64,000 bases of DNA from contig CM038467.1 in the NCBI GenBank assembly GCA_021464415.1, forward strand, positions 66,717,159 through 66,781,158, in the 5' to 3' direction. The position numbers and the translations under genes were made by a program. This document shows, piece by piece, positions 35,470-47,548 of this stretch. This stretch comes from Lonicera japonica (Eukaryota > Streptophyta > Magnoliopsida > Dipsacales > Caprifoliaceae). Under the pieces are notes generated by a model. The model did not search any database, was not told the origin of the DNA, and saw nothing but the letters and a program-made list of their open reading frames with translations. Each line of letters starts with the position of its first letter. The stretch's first letter is position 1.

Positions 35470-37020
35470 AGCTACCAAAAAATTGATTCGTCTAAGTCCA
35501 AGGTTCCTATGCTTAATGGGTCTAATTATAACTATTGAAAAATTTGCATGACTATTTATTTACAATCTTTAGACATGCAAATTTGACAGACCGTTTTAGA
35601 TGGTTATACTTGACCACAAAAATTTAAGATGGGAACATTGGACTTAAACCTCTAGCCTCATGTACTACTAAACAATTAGAAGCGACTAAGTTTAATTCTC
35701 AAGGTCTGAATGCAATCATGGCTCATGCTTATAAGGAAGAATTTTAAAAGATTTAAAACTATACTACTTCCAAACATGTCTGGGATATTTTGATAGTAAT
35801 TTTTGAAGGAACCACAACCGTGAAAAGTTCTAGAATTCAAAGGCTCATGACAAATTTTGAAACTATAACAACGTAAGAAGATGAGTCATTTGATAGTTTT
35901 TATAGTAAGCTCAAAGACATAGTGAATTCTCTCTACAACCTTGGCGAAATAATTTCTAAATCCCACGTTGTAAAAAAATCATATGGTGTCTGCCTAATAG
36001 GTTCTTCCCAAAAAATAATGCTATTGAAAAAAGTAAGGATTTGGATTCCTTAACGAAAAACGAAACAACTAGCTCTATTCAAACTTTTGAATCTAACTAG
36101 CTTTTCAAAATACAAGATTCAAAAGGTAAAGGAAGATCAAACCATTACAGTTAAAGCTAAAGATGAAAACATAGTTGAATCTAATGAATGCTCTATGTCT
36201 GATTTTCAAGAAATAACTAATTTTGCGTGTAATTTTAATAAATTCAAGAAGATAAATCAGAAATCGAGCAATGGTGATCAAAATTTTGGGAATTTAAAGA
36301 AATGAAATTTTGAGAATAAATCACAATCAAATGAGAACTGCTTGGAGTGTCAAGGTAAAGGTCATAAAACTTTTGAATGCCTTACTAAGATTAGGAGATT
36401 AGAGAAAGAGCTTGGCAAAAAGGGAATGCATGCCGCCACTCTTAGTGATGATGAAGAAAATCCGGACACTCAAAAGGATTTTCATGATTATTTAGCTTTT
36501 GCCGCAAAAGTTTCCTTAAAAGAAGTGAATCAAGAGATTTCCAAGAATTCATTTTTTGATGACGAAGAAGACTTTCCGGATCTTCAATCGGCCTATGACA
36601 CTCTTTTACTATAATGTCAAAAACTTTTTGTGAAAAATTCAAAACTTGCGTCCAAAACACAATTTTTTGAAAAAGAGAACATTGATTTGAAAAGGGACAA
36701 AGTAAGTCTTGAAAATTCAAAGGCTGAGAAGATTGAATTTTTAAAGAAAATTAGACAACTTGCAAGTAAAAAAGAAAATTGTATCGGTTTAATTGATTCT
36801 TTAAAAAAACACAAATTTGGAGTATGAGGATAAAATCAAACGACTAGAAGAACGCATTTGTGATCTAACTCAACAAATTGAAAACGTTTTAACTGTTAAA
36901 GTTTGGTTAGAAACTAGTTCTAAAAAACTTGAATCAATGCTTTTAAATCAAAAGAATGAAAATAACAAAGAAGGATTTGGATTATCAAATTTTGATGCTA
37001 AAAAGTAAACCAAGACCGTA
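35470..37020 (+). pseudogene. Decayed gag of the LTR retrotransposon
   Basis: Codons around 35500-35590 read KVPMLNGSNYNY-stop-KICMTIYLQSLD, the start of the UBN2-type copia gag. Around 35970 the blocks KKIIWCLPNRFFPKIIAIEK and KDLDSL match the same domain. A zinc-knuckle remnant CLECQGKGHKTFEC lies near 36345 (C-x2-C-x4-H-x4-C kept). It is followed by an acidic DDEE-rich stretch to 36614 and a Lys/Glu-rich coiled-coil region to 37008 (KIRQLASKKENC, DKIKRLEERICDLTQQIENV). Several stops and frameshifts break it. Gag would form the virus-like particle; this copy cannot encode a full protein. Confidence 0.7.
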
Positions 37021-37149
37021 TTTGTGAGGGCTACTTCTCAAAATTCATGTTTCAATGGTGCTAGTTATTTTAAGTCTAAAACTTTCACTGATATAACCTC
37101 TCAAGTTCTAAAGAAAGCTAAAAACGTCCAAAAGGGAAAATAATGTTTT

Positions 37150-39035
37150 GCTAAAAAATTGGTTTATCCAAAAGATTTTCATTCAGATGTTCTTGAAGAT
37201 CAAGTGATACCTTTTGATGTGTATAAGCACACACTCCCATTGCCCTTTTGGTGTGAGTATTGTGTGGGGAGAGGTCATTTGAGAGAGTTTTATCGGCAAG
37301 CTTTGAAGAAGATGCCAAAGAGTGTTCCAATTCTTGGACCGAAACGTAAACTGAAAGGGAAAAAGAAGAAAACAATAGGGTTAGGATTTTGGGTAGAGAA
37401 GAATACAAAAAGGATAGGACTATTTGGATTAGGAAGATTTGGGTCATGAAAGAGATCATTGCACCTACTTATGTGATAGGGAGTTCGCCTAGCATAAAAT
37501 TGGCTGGATGGATGGCTATGCTAGGTGAGTTTGTTGCTTCGATCAATTTTAGTTTCTTGTATAGGTACCAAAGCAAAGTGAATTTTTGTTTTGATTTTTC
37601 GATTGCGTTATTGTTTGAATTCCTTAGAAAATTCATTACTTGCATGCATGTGATTGTAACTGCTTTTTATTCTGGATATTTCTAGATTTTCATATTGAAA
37701 TGCTTAATTTGGAGATAAGTTTGCATAATGCTTTGACAATTCAATAACTTGTTATTTCAATTATATAAGAGTTTTTGTGTATATCTCACACACTACATTG
37801 ATGCATGTTGAGTAATCACTTTTGTTAGGCTATTGCTTTTAATTTGAAGCTTTAGAAAGCTCCTATATATTATTTATTTAGGGAGAGAGAGTCTAAATGC
37901 AGTGAGATTTTGGTGATGTAGATTTGAGCGAAAAATTAAAAGACAAGCATCTGAGAAAAAAAAGTAGAGGGGATGAAAAAGGGCTACAATAGTGGAAGAA
38001 TAACCAAAAGTTATCAAATGAAAATAGCTGGCCTCTACTAGGTGTGAAAGCCTCCATCAAAAAAGAAGATGCTTGCATAAAAATATCACAAGTTTGAATG
38101 CAAAATTGCATGTTTGTGAGAGAAAAAGATTGCATATGAGGGAGAATTAGTTGAAAAATTAATGATTTAGACACTTTCTAAATTCTCTTTTATTTGGATG
38201 CGCGGGTGTTTTAAAACTCAAAATTATTTGATAACATTATGTATGATCCATATTCTTATAACAATGGGATATATACTTGTACTCTGTGTTGCTTGGCGTA
38301 TATATATTGAATTATTGATGAATTGTTGTATGCATAGACATGTATCATGTTAATGAAAATCACGTGTTTTGAAGCTTAATTGATATATTCTGGATTTGAT
38401 ACATATTACATAGCAATGCATGTGGAGTATTTGTGCTAAATATTTTTTTAGACAATTTTGCTTTCGAAACTCCAAACCAAATCCATGGATAGTTGAGAAT
38501 TGGTGATGAAGGTTTTCTCAAGATTTAGCTAGAACGTTTTGTAATTAGCGTATATCTTTAAAAGGTAGAATCTTTTTACATGGACAAAATATGCTTGATA
38601 CATTAATTGTTAATTTATTTGCATGATCTTGTTTTCCATCCATTACTACTTTCCATACTTATTATTTTGTCTATTCCTATAACAGAAAGGAGGAGAGATG
38701 AAGGAGAGTGCATATGTGAGGGGGAGTAATAAAGTATGAATATTTTGAGGGGAGAGATATATAATTTTTTACTTATTTAATTATTGTATCTCTTTACACC
38801 CATACTTCACTAGGTATTCATTGAGCTTTGGTATTTCAGGATTAACAAGTTGATTTTTCAGCTCACTCTTTTGCCTTGTGAAGTTTTGTAGCCAACATTG
38901 AGACTTAGAATTAGGCATATCTTTGAGTTTTCTTGTTGTACAGACTAATTCGAGTTAGAGTCTGTAATTGAGATGTTATAAATATCGTGTCAAAAGTGTC
39001 TGTATTAGCGATATGTGTTTTGTCATCGGAAGAGC
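37150..39035 (+). other. Remainder of the retrotransposon interior, no recognisable pol
   Basis: 37159-37449 is open and contains FWCEYCVGRGHLREF, a second, degenerate knuckle (last Cys replaced), followed by a Lys-rich tail. Beyond 37690 the sequence is AT-rich and unassigned up to the polypurine tract. The pol gene seems to have been deleted between about 37700 and 38650. Confidence 0.45.
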
Positions 39036-39048
39036 AAAAGGGGGAGAT
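39036..39048 (+). other. Polypurine tract of the retrotransposon
   Basis: AAAAGGGGGAGAT directly before TGTTAGG, the plus-strand primer site. The TTTTGTCATCGG before it is a common companion in SIRE-like elements. Confidence 0.75.
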
Positions 39049-40853
39049 TGTTAGGTTTATATTTTTAGTTGGTTTGATTCCGATACCAGAAGCATTTTTT
39101 TCGTAGTAATTGTTTGAATCAAATTGAAGATTTAAAGATATAACAATCAATGAAAGCTTGCCGAACTTACTAGATGCACCATATATAATTTAGGTGATGG
39201 TTGAGCGTTAAATTCAAAATTAAAAGTTTTTTGAATCAAATATATTTTTAATTATTTTTATCGAGTTTTGCAAAAATTCAAAAAGCCCCATCGATACAAA
39301 TTATTGAGGAAATTTTTTTTTTCCATGTCTAACATGTTTCATCAAGTTGTCTCTAAAATTTGAGACGAATAAAAGTTCCAATAGATTTAATATGATAAAA
39401 TAAAAAAAAATAAAATTATTTAATAAATAAATAAATAAAAGGAAAAGGAGAGTATCGTTGGATTTTGAAAAAAAGAAAAAGAAATGACAAAGTTAAAAGG
39501 TTTGAAAAGTCAAACTTTCCATATTTTTCTAAAACCCACGTGTAGCCATTAAATGCCATGCCCATTAATTGTTTTATTAGACTATGCCACGTGTACATCA
39601 AAGAAAAGGATAGCAGCATGAGATTAAAGTTTTGTTTGGTGTAGGAATTTTAGTATTCATGCAAGGAAAATCGTTCTTTTCTTTTGTTTGATAAGTACAA
39701 ATTTCGAAAATATTTTTTTAAGAGAGGAGAAAGTAGGGGGTAAAATCATTCCTCTCAAGATGTATGGGATTAATTTTTCCATGTGATTTTCAAGCATTTA
39801 TAACACAAATTTTAGACAATAATACTCTTACTTAAATACTTTTCATGCTTTACCAAACACAAGAAAGAAAATTTGATAGAAAATTTAGTTTTCCACCTCC
39901 ATGAGAAAGATAAAGGAATTGATTTCCCTTCCGTGAACCAAACGAGGCCTAATGGTAGACCCGTACAAGTAATGAAATTTTGGACCGATTCGGCACTAGT
40001 TTGGCCTATTGATTTTAAATTCAAATTTTAGACCGATACAAATTTTGATATTGGATAGCTCCCGCATGTATTTTTTTGGGTAAATATTTTTATCACAAAA
40101 AAATATTTTTTAATATTTTTAACCAAATCCAAAAAATATTTTGACTATATATTTTTTCTATAAATATAATCATTGGTTCGGCTCAAAAATACATGATTTT
40201 AGAGTTATTTTTGAACCAGAAAATATCCAAATGTTAGAATTAGTTTTTGAGAGTTTTGAGACACCACTTAAATTTTTGTTTACATGTCATAAGAGATCTT
40301 ACTATTTTTCAAATTTAAGAACTAAAGTTCGAAATGTTCACGGTACAGTGGGAGTATCTTCGGTTGGGATTGGAGTCCGGGTAAGCGAAGTGGCTAACTT
40401 GCAATAAGGGAGATCACAGACAGAGAGTGAAGGATTGTGAGCAAATGCGTAAAATGAGGTGACGAGTAAGCCGAAAATGCGGAAAGTGTTTTGCTAAGCT
40501 AGCTGCGGTTGGATTTTACGTTCAAGGGATTGACGGATTTGTTGCGTAAATTTTGGGGAAGTAATTTTTGTAAGTTTTCGAATCTTTAATTCCGTTTTGA
40601 TCATATTGAAGCATTGTCAGTTAGTCCCGATGATTAGTCCTACGCAAGTAGGGATACCTCGTTACTTCTTGGTGTTGTGTGTTGCTTTTGCGTGATTAAT
40701 TAATTGATATAAATTGTTAGAAAACACAACACAAGATTTTGACAGTACTAATTTTTTATTAGACCTAGAGTTTTAATTCCGCTTATCAAATTTCAAATTG
40801 TTTTTGATAAAAACCTTAAAATCAACCTAGGCAATACAATCCCTAAATTTTCA
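39049..40853 (+). repeat. Right LTR with a Tourist-like MITE inside
   Basis: 1805 bp; matches the left LTR on both sides of its private 322-bp insertion. Confidence 0.8.
39628..39949. mobile_element. Tourist-like (PIF/Harbinger) MITE, TSD TAA
   Basis: 322 bp, starting AGTTTTGTTTGG; the complement of its end is GGCCTCGTTTGGTT, a typical Tourist terminus. It is flanked by TAA on both sides (39625-39627 and 39950-39952). It is missing from the left LTR, so it inserted after retrotransposition. Confidence 0.7.
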
Positions 40854-42440
40854 AATTCTAGATTGAGTCCTGTGATATTTTTTTTATCGAATCTTGTGGG
40901 GTAGATATTATATGTTTTTTATAGGTTAGGATTTGCATTAGTGTGTGAAGTGAAGCCCCGTGGGTTATACTTATATTTGGTGAAGTTTTGTCTTGAAATG
41001 TACAGTGGGGGAGATTAAAAGTCCCACTGGGTATCACATAGTGTGGGCAATAAGGATTGCATATTTCGAGTCAAACTTAGTGTCTAGAATGCAAATCCCA
41101 GTCCAATTATTGATATTGAAGATTGCTATCTTGCTGGAATTGAGTGCGAAGCTTGAAGACAAAATCAAGTTGAAGAATTCTGAGTGTGGTTCTTCAGGTA
41201 TAATTTTTATTTTATTTTATCTCATTCAGATTCAAAATGTTTTTCATATTATTTCTTTTAAGAAAATTTCAATATTCTTTTAAGCAGTTATTTTTTTCTA
41301 AATATAGGTTGAGCCGAGCCATTGCAATTGTTGAGCTAAGTATGTGAGTTTTTTTTATATGATTTATATATGTAACAACTATATTTGTGTGCTTCTTTAA
41401 AATTAGATCTGGGTCGTTCAATCTTTTATTTCATCAATGGTGGGAAACTTTTGATCCGCGTGAGTTTAATCTTGATTGTTTCTATCTTATGTTTTAATCG
41501 TGGCCGTTGGCTTTGGAAAATATATTTGGCTTCTTATTTTATTAGATCATTCTTTTAAGAAAAAAATTTGATTGAGCATAACTTCTCTCTCTAAAAACTC
41601 GTTCTCTCGTTCTCTTTTTCTTCTCTCTCTAAATCAATTTTGGATTTTCCTCTAGGGCTTAAAATTTTTGATCTATCTCTTAGAAATTAATGAGTTTATT
41701 TAGTTTGATAAAATTTCTAATAGTAGTATTTGATGAGTGAGGATCTAAGTTGATTAATTCGGTGGTTTTGCTGAGAGATTTCGAGGTTTGATTCGGGTTC
41801 ATCTTGCAGTTGCATTGGCTCTGTTCTTCAGATCTAAATTGGTAATTTCTTTTTAATTCTTTCTTTATATAAATAATCAGTTTGATTTGATAGTGATTGG
41901 TTCTTAACATTGGTTTGTTTGAAAATAAATTTTAATAATTTCATATCTTTTATTGGAAAATGGAAAATAGTTTTTGATCTATAAGTTTGTCTAAAATAGT
42001 TTTGGATCTGTTGATTTTTTTTAACCTAGATCTTGGTTGTGTGATTAGAGGACTCGGTGAAGGAGTTTTTATGCTTCGTCTCTGCTGGTAAACTGGTGGT
42101 TTGCGTAGGACTATTGTAAGCACATTTTGTTTTTCTTTCCTTCTTGTACTCTTTGAATCATATAGTGGATTTAGGTTGTGAGGTTGGGAGCCTCTGTGGA
42201 TTTTTCCTGTCCTCCCGATTGGATAGGTTTTTACCACATAAATTGACATGTTGTTGTGGTGGCTTGTGTATTTGTTGTTTCTGATTAAGGCTTAAATATA
42301 TTAGAACAATAATAACAATTCCCTATAATAACTAAAATCTGGAAGTTTTTCAATAATATAAATTTCTTTTAAAATTCAAACATAAGGAATTGAGAAGACA
42401 ATTAGTAAACTTCATCATAAAAAAAATAGCATATATACGT
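40854..42440. other. Non-coding, unassigned
   Basis: No gene is supported. A GTGGGGGAGATTAAAAG tract at about 41008 resembles a polypurine tract. 41580-41700 is CT-rich, like the leader of a transcript or LTR. The 96-codon plus frame at 40993-41283 has no family likeness and ends at a TTCAG|GTATAA site. Confidence 0.35.
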
Positions 42441-42452
42441 AACATAACATAC

Positions 42453-42912
42453 CTTATGGACGGGTCTCTTGAATTACAGAAAGAAGCAAAGATGAGATAA
42501 TTAATTAAATTTCAATTGTTCCACAACGGAGATAATCAGCACCACTTGTCACAAAAGTTGCGATAGCCTAGAAATTTGTGACAAAATTCAAAATATTGTC
42601 ATTAAAGAGTATTTCCTTAACTTAACTCAATCAACTTTTTAGTAATGTAAGAACTTTTAGTGACCAAAACATTTTGTGAAAAAATGCATTTTTTTGCAAC
42701 TTTTACTGATGCACTTTTAGTGATTAAGTCATGACGAAATATTTTGTCACCAATATGACTGTGACGATAAAAAAAATAAAAAAAAAACCTTAACTTTTGT
42801 GACAAAATATTTTTGCCACTTGAAAGTAATTTTGTTGTAGTGCTATATGCATGCTTTACAAGGAAAATGTGAGTGAAATTTGAATGGGGAAAAAGAGAGA
42901 AGACAAGTATCA
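42453..42912 (-). promoter_or_regulatory. Leader-exon module A, interrupted by a MITE
   Basis: On the minus strand CAAGAGACCCGTCCATAAG is followed by GTATGTTATG, a 5' splice site at 42453/42452. The exon part (GATTATCTCC, CTCATCTTTGCTTC, TGTAATTCAAGAGACC) matches modules B-E at 48.6-50.6 kb. It is broken at 42546-42842 by a small element. The sequence right of the insertion (about 42843-42912) still resembles the upstream part of the other modules. It is the module nearest to the NLR start. Confidence 0.5.
42546..42842. mobile_element. CACTA-like MITE, left end incomplete
   Basis: The right end read on the minus strand is CACTACAACAAAATTAC, a CACTA-type terminus. TTGTGACAAAATATTTTG-like words recur through it. 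It is absent from modules B and C at the same place (after CAGCACCA), which shows that it is an insertion. The left end starts CTTGTCACAAAAG without a full terminus, and no 3-bp duplication is clear. Confidence 0.5.
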
Positions 42913-43429
42913 TCCTGTCTTGGGCATCAAGAAGTAATCGAGACGAATGAAACGTAATGCCAAACGCAATGGTCCTCTGATTGTTTAAAGATTAATACAA
43001 TGTGTGGGTGGAAGATTAATGTGTATACTTCTTTTAAGAGGTCCTCTTATTTCATCGTTGAAATATATTTTTCTAAGTATTTTATTTATTTTTTATAAAA
43101 ATTTTATGGAATTTTTTAAATTTTGATGTGAAAAGATATAATTTTTTTTCTTTTTAAGAATTGGACTTAATGTCATCCAAATTTAACCAAAAATTTTAGA
43201 TCCACCCTTGTGTACATTTTTCCTTTTATCTTAATAAAGCCTTTTGACTAATTACAGCCTCTATTTCATTCACCCTATTTACTATAATCATCTTAAAGAA
43301 CCAAAGGGCGAGCCATATATAAAAGTTAGGAATAAGAAAAAGGCAAAATTACACAAAAATAAAAATAAGCAAAGTGTATTTCTTTAAATATTCTTGACCA
43401 TTAGTGATATTTACCCTCAACCTACATAT

Positions 43430-44510
43430 AATTTTGTTTAGCTTTCCACGATATTCAATAGCAGTGCCACGCACTCATCAATGAATACTAACTAAATGCA
43501 TGATCAAATACACTACTAATTACACGTAAATAAAAATTTGAAAAATAAAATTAAAATTTAACCTATCCCAGCCAATTCACTACGAACTAAATGCTACTAG
43601 AGAATAACCAAGTTTTGTTATAACCAATGGAGTTTATCCATAAAAAAATTAACCCCAAACACGGACTCTTTTAAATTTGAGATGGATGGAGTACATATAG
43701 CAAATAGTGACCGTTTCTATTTGAAGAACAAGATAAAAAAAATGGCGACTAAGCAAAAGGGCTGGAGAAGAAATTAAGCAAATTAAGACATTGTAACGAC
43801 GTGGCCCTGAACTTAGCAAGATATTATCTGCTTTGGCAAGAGCCACATGGTTTTGTTTTTGTCGGGAGTCACCAAGACACCCCCAAAAGGCCTCTTGCTA
43901 ATTGGGTACTGAGTAGGTACATATGAACCAAAAGATCTACCCATTATATGATCAACATGTGATATTTTGGGTTGTTATAATTATGTAATCACCCTAGTTC
44001 TCTCCCAAAATGATTAGCACAAGTTGTAAATTAAGGTAACTGCACCCACATATATACCAACGAACTTCCCATTACACTACCGATGTGAAATATTTTTTGC
44101 ATCATTTCAATCTCACCCTGTTAAATTCTTAACATCCTTGTCAGGCCGGAGTCGCACGCAATCAATCTTGCCTTGCTGTCAGCCACACAGACCCAGCCCA
44201 TAATATCCAGACATCACATGGTAGTGGTCCTAAGTCCCGTTTGATACCATATGTAACCACCCGGGTTCTCTCCCAAAATGACTTGCCCAAGTTGTAAATT
44301 AGGGTCATTGCTCTCACATATATACAAAAGGAACTTTCCATTACACTACTGATGCGTGATATTTTTTGGGTGGTTACAAAGAGCATAAACAAGCAAACAT
44401 GAAGCGTTAATTAATTTAGAAAAAGCTCACAATTTCCTCATATACCAATAGTTGCCAAGGACGAATCTAGGAATTCAAGTCATGAAGGTAATAAATTGAA
44501 CCGTAATAAT
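43430..44510. repeat. Segmental duplication, copy 1 (partner 53147-54010)
   Basis: TTTTGTTTAGCTTTCCAC, CCAAGTTTTGTT, TTTGAGATGGATGGAGT and GGAATTCAAGTCA-type blocks follow in the same order and strand as in 53147-53640. Copy 1 contains an extra roughly 585-bp block at 43792-44382 and, right after 44519, the MULE. It resumes at 47549 and continues to about 47830. Confidence 0.75.
43792..44382. mobile_element. Insertion with TGTAAC ... GTTACA ends, absent from the duplicate copy
   Basis: Relative to the partner segment near 53505, this block is extra. It contains two related units, about 43984-44105 and 44252-44377, sharing CTCTCCCAAAATGA, AAGTTGTAAATTA and CCATTACACTAC. The second unit is a clean 126-bp unit with TGTAACCACCC and GGGTGGTTACA ends, like a very small LTR or MITE. 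Confidence 0.5.
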
Positions 44511-44519
44511 TAAAATAAA

Positions 44520-47500
44520 GGGATAGTTGGACTTTGCACCCCACATTTTGACCCCTATTTTAAGATTGCACCCCATGTTTTAAATCCTTTGATTTTGCAC
44601 CATGCTGTTAGTATTTTATGTTATTTTCCGTTAATGAATTTTTCTTTAGGCCATCCTGCCCTTATTATCCAATAGCTTGGAGTATATGGTTGTTGAAACC
44701 AAAGTGAAGGCATTCAAACATTAGAATGGTAATATATATTACCCCCTTTCTCTTCTCTCTTATAATTAAAAAAAATCCAAATTTACTCCGATCTCAAATA
44801 TTAGAAAAAGGAGAAGAATTAGTAGAGAGAGAGAGAGAGAAGAAAAATTGTAAAGAGAAAGGGTGGCAACCAAAAGTTTCCAAAGTTTCCATTAATTAGA
44901 AAAAGAAGAAGAAGGAGACGACATGGCCTCCAAAGTTTCCACTGCTCTTTTAATTAATCAATTAATCATTAAACTCAAGGGCCTTTTTGTTTTTAGTCTT
45001 AGGAATTTGAAATATTTTGCATTTAGCCCATCATGTTTTCTTAATTAGTTTTTGATCCAAATTTGAATATAATTATCCATTCGAATTTTCTAAAATTTAT
45101 TAAATGATTTTAAAAATATTTTGTGTTTTGACAATGTTGCCCTTTTTGACCTTTTACCAATCAACACTAATTAATCCTACAAATTTGGAATCCTAATTAA
45201 GATTTAATAAACAAATTAATTGATATTGTCACTTTTGAAATTGAGATTCAAACAGATTTTGAATTTAAATTCAAACTTTTAGTCAAATAGATTTACGAAG
45301 AATTTTAAATTTTGAAGTTTCATCACTTTTTTGAATTCAAACATAATTAAAATGAATACTACGAAATAGGAAATTAATAAAGCTTTGACCTCATGAAGGC
45401 ATAAGATATTTTGGGATCATTGTCATGCATAATTGCAAACATGTTATGTTTTTAATAGCAATAAATAAGTACTAAGCATGGATAGTGTAGACATATTAGA
45501 CAACTAGAAGTTAATGTAACATAGATATTATGCGTGGCAGACATATTACCGGTTTTAATTTTTTATAAGATAACCAATAATATGACTATCAGGAGTTGTT
45601 ATAAATATTATATTCATAATATGTCTATGGCGTTAAGTGCTAGCAACATATTTGTAATTAAAAGAGATGTAAGAAAAGCATAATATGTAAAATTATTATA
45701 GACATATTAGTATACATCAACCTAGGTATAATATGTCTCAATGTTAATTAAATATGTTCAAGTGGTGCACCTTGTAAATATGTCTAAAGGGTCTGACTAG
45801 GATTATTGATGGGTGCTATGAGGTGAGACGAGTGAAGCTCCATGTTTGGCAGAGCCAGTGCTTGACATCGTTAATTATCATGTGGAACACGATTGTTCAA
45901 GAGAAATATTATCTCAATAGGACATTTTAAGCGGACTTGAAGTCAAGTATACACAACTCATTAAGGAATATGGTTGTAAATAAAAAAAAATTATTAATTA
46001 AATGTAATCTATATGGATCATGGATATTTGACGGGGACAATTTATTTATTTAAGAGACCAATTACACTATATTAAATTTGGGAGTCAAGAATAAATGAAT
46101 TACATGCCCCCCCACAATAAAAAGGATTGTATCTGTAGTGTCTCTTTGCAATGTGTCCACACTTTTTTTTAAATACAATATACGAAAGAAATAATAAAGT
46201 GTAATCTAGTATTCATACCATTACCTCCTATCCAAAAAAAAATAGTTTATTTGTGTGAAGACTTTCAATAGTGGTGGACTCTTAAATATTCCACCATTAC
46301 TCGATTGTTGATGATCATAAGGAATCTTTATGGATAAGTAATATAATGTCCAATTCAAATTTTGAAGATGAAACTGGCACACTAATTTTGCATAAAATAT
46401 GGTAAACGTATAACCAGTGAAGGGCATATTAGGAAATACTACTATAATTTTTCAAATTTATACAAAACACAGTAATTTATATCTGTTGGGCTAAATTCTC
46501 AAATAATGGGGCAAATACAAAAAAGTGGGCCATTCCCTAATTGTGAAAACGTGTTAGTCTGGGTATACGAGTCCTAGAAATTTTAGGTTTATTCCTAATT
46601 TGCTATAAATTCAATTATGTTTTGGTTTTTGTGTTTTATTGATTAAGGATTTCGGTTTTGTGGGTTTTGTTAAGAAAATCTACTTATGAGAAACAACTCA
46701 ATTAATTTGAACAACAAGATTTTCCTATAAGGAGTCTTTGATAAAAGAATGACCACGCATATTTTTCTTTTAATGGTTTGAGGGTGTTAACACGAAAGGG
46801 GAGAATAGTGATGAAGTAGAGGATCCTTCTTTAACACAATTCCTCAAGTTTCGATATCTCATGAAGAATAGGATAGAATCGCAAAGCCATGGAAAAGATC
46901 ACGTATCATAAAATTATTAGATTTAGTTTCTTCCTTTTAAGATCATGGAGTAGAAACTTTATCAAATTTTCAGTAACATTGAAAATTTAGGTCTTTTTAT
47001 GTACTTCTCCAAAACAGAGCAAGACAAGTTCGACATTAATCCACTAAATTGCTCTGACTACTTTCTCCAACAACAATCTGTCTCAAAAGGGTTCCTACTT
47101 CTTTTCTTATTATTTGAATCCATTTAATTGCAGTGTATTTAGCTTTAATTCTTTTTATGCATTTCTCCAAAACAGAGCAAAACAAGTTTGACATGAATCC
47201 ATTAAATTGAACCGACAATACTTTCTCCAACAACAGACAGTCTCAAAAAGGTTCGTACTACTTTTATTCTTATTTGAATATACTCAATTGCAGTGTATAT
47301 AGCTTTAACTTAGCATCTGTCTATGGATTTGGACAACAAAGGTTTTTATACCCTTCGCACTAAGGAAAATTATTAAAAACCAAGCTGTTGGATCATAAAG
47401 GTAGGGTGGTCCAAAGAAAGATTCATTAATGGGACATAACATAAAATACCAATAGCGGGGTGCAAAGTCAAATGATTTAAAACATGATTGCAATCTCAAA

Positions 47501-47539
47501 TTAGGGGTCAAAATGTGGGGTGCAAAGTCCAAATATAGC
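44520..47539. mobile_element. Non-autonomous Mutator-like element (MULE), 3.0 kb
   Basis: Terminal inverted repeats of about 160 bp (44520-44680 and 47380-47539) both read TTGGACTTTGCACCCCACAT early and AGCTTGG at the inner edge. The flanking 9-bp duplication TAAAATAAA (44511-44519 and 47540-47548) is perfect, as in Mutator elements. The interior has no transposase and no recognised gene. It includes a 158-bp tandem duplication and several inverted AGACATATTA words (45480-45780). An empty-site counterpart exists at about 53630-53660. Confidence 0.88.
46993..47308. repeat. Tandem duplication of about 158 bp inside the MULE
   Basis: 46993-47150 and 47151-47308 share CTTTTTATG, TTCTCCAAAACAGAGCAA, TACTTTCTCCAACAACA and GTGTAT(T/A)TAGCTTTAA, diverged by roughly one base in seven. 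Confidence 0.85.
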
Positions 47540-47548
47540 TAAAATAAA

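Larger units (their letters stand above)
33161..40853 (+). mobile_element. LTR retrotransposon (copia/SIRE-type), gag only, pol missing
   Basis: Two direct LTRs (33161-35375 and 39049-40853) both start TGTTAGGTTTATAT and end CCCTAAATTTTCA. The left LTR is followed by ATTGGCATTAGAGCATG, a degenerate initiator-Met tRNA primer site (usual TGGTATCAGAGC). The right LTR is preceded by AAAAGGGGGAGAT, a polypurine tract. The 3.7-kb interior holds a decayed gag and no recognisable reverse transcriptase or integrase. No 5-bp target duplication could be matched, so the outer ends may have changed. The element lies in the presumed 5' UTR intron of the NLR, in the opposite orientation. Confidence 0.82.

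Noticed and set aside
37893..38174. 93-codon minus-strand ORF
   Set aside because: Low-complexity Ser/Phe-rich composition opposite AT-rich retrotransposon interior; no support as a gene.
33155..40858. Target duplication of the 33-41 kb retrotransposon
   Set aside because: Flanks (TATTA and AATTC) do not match, so no duplication is claimed although the LTR ends are clear.
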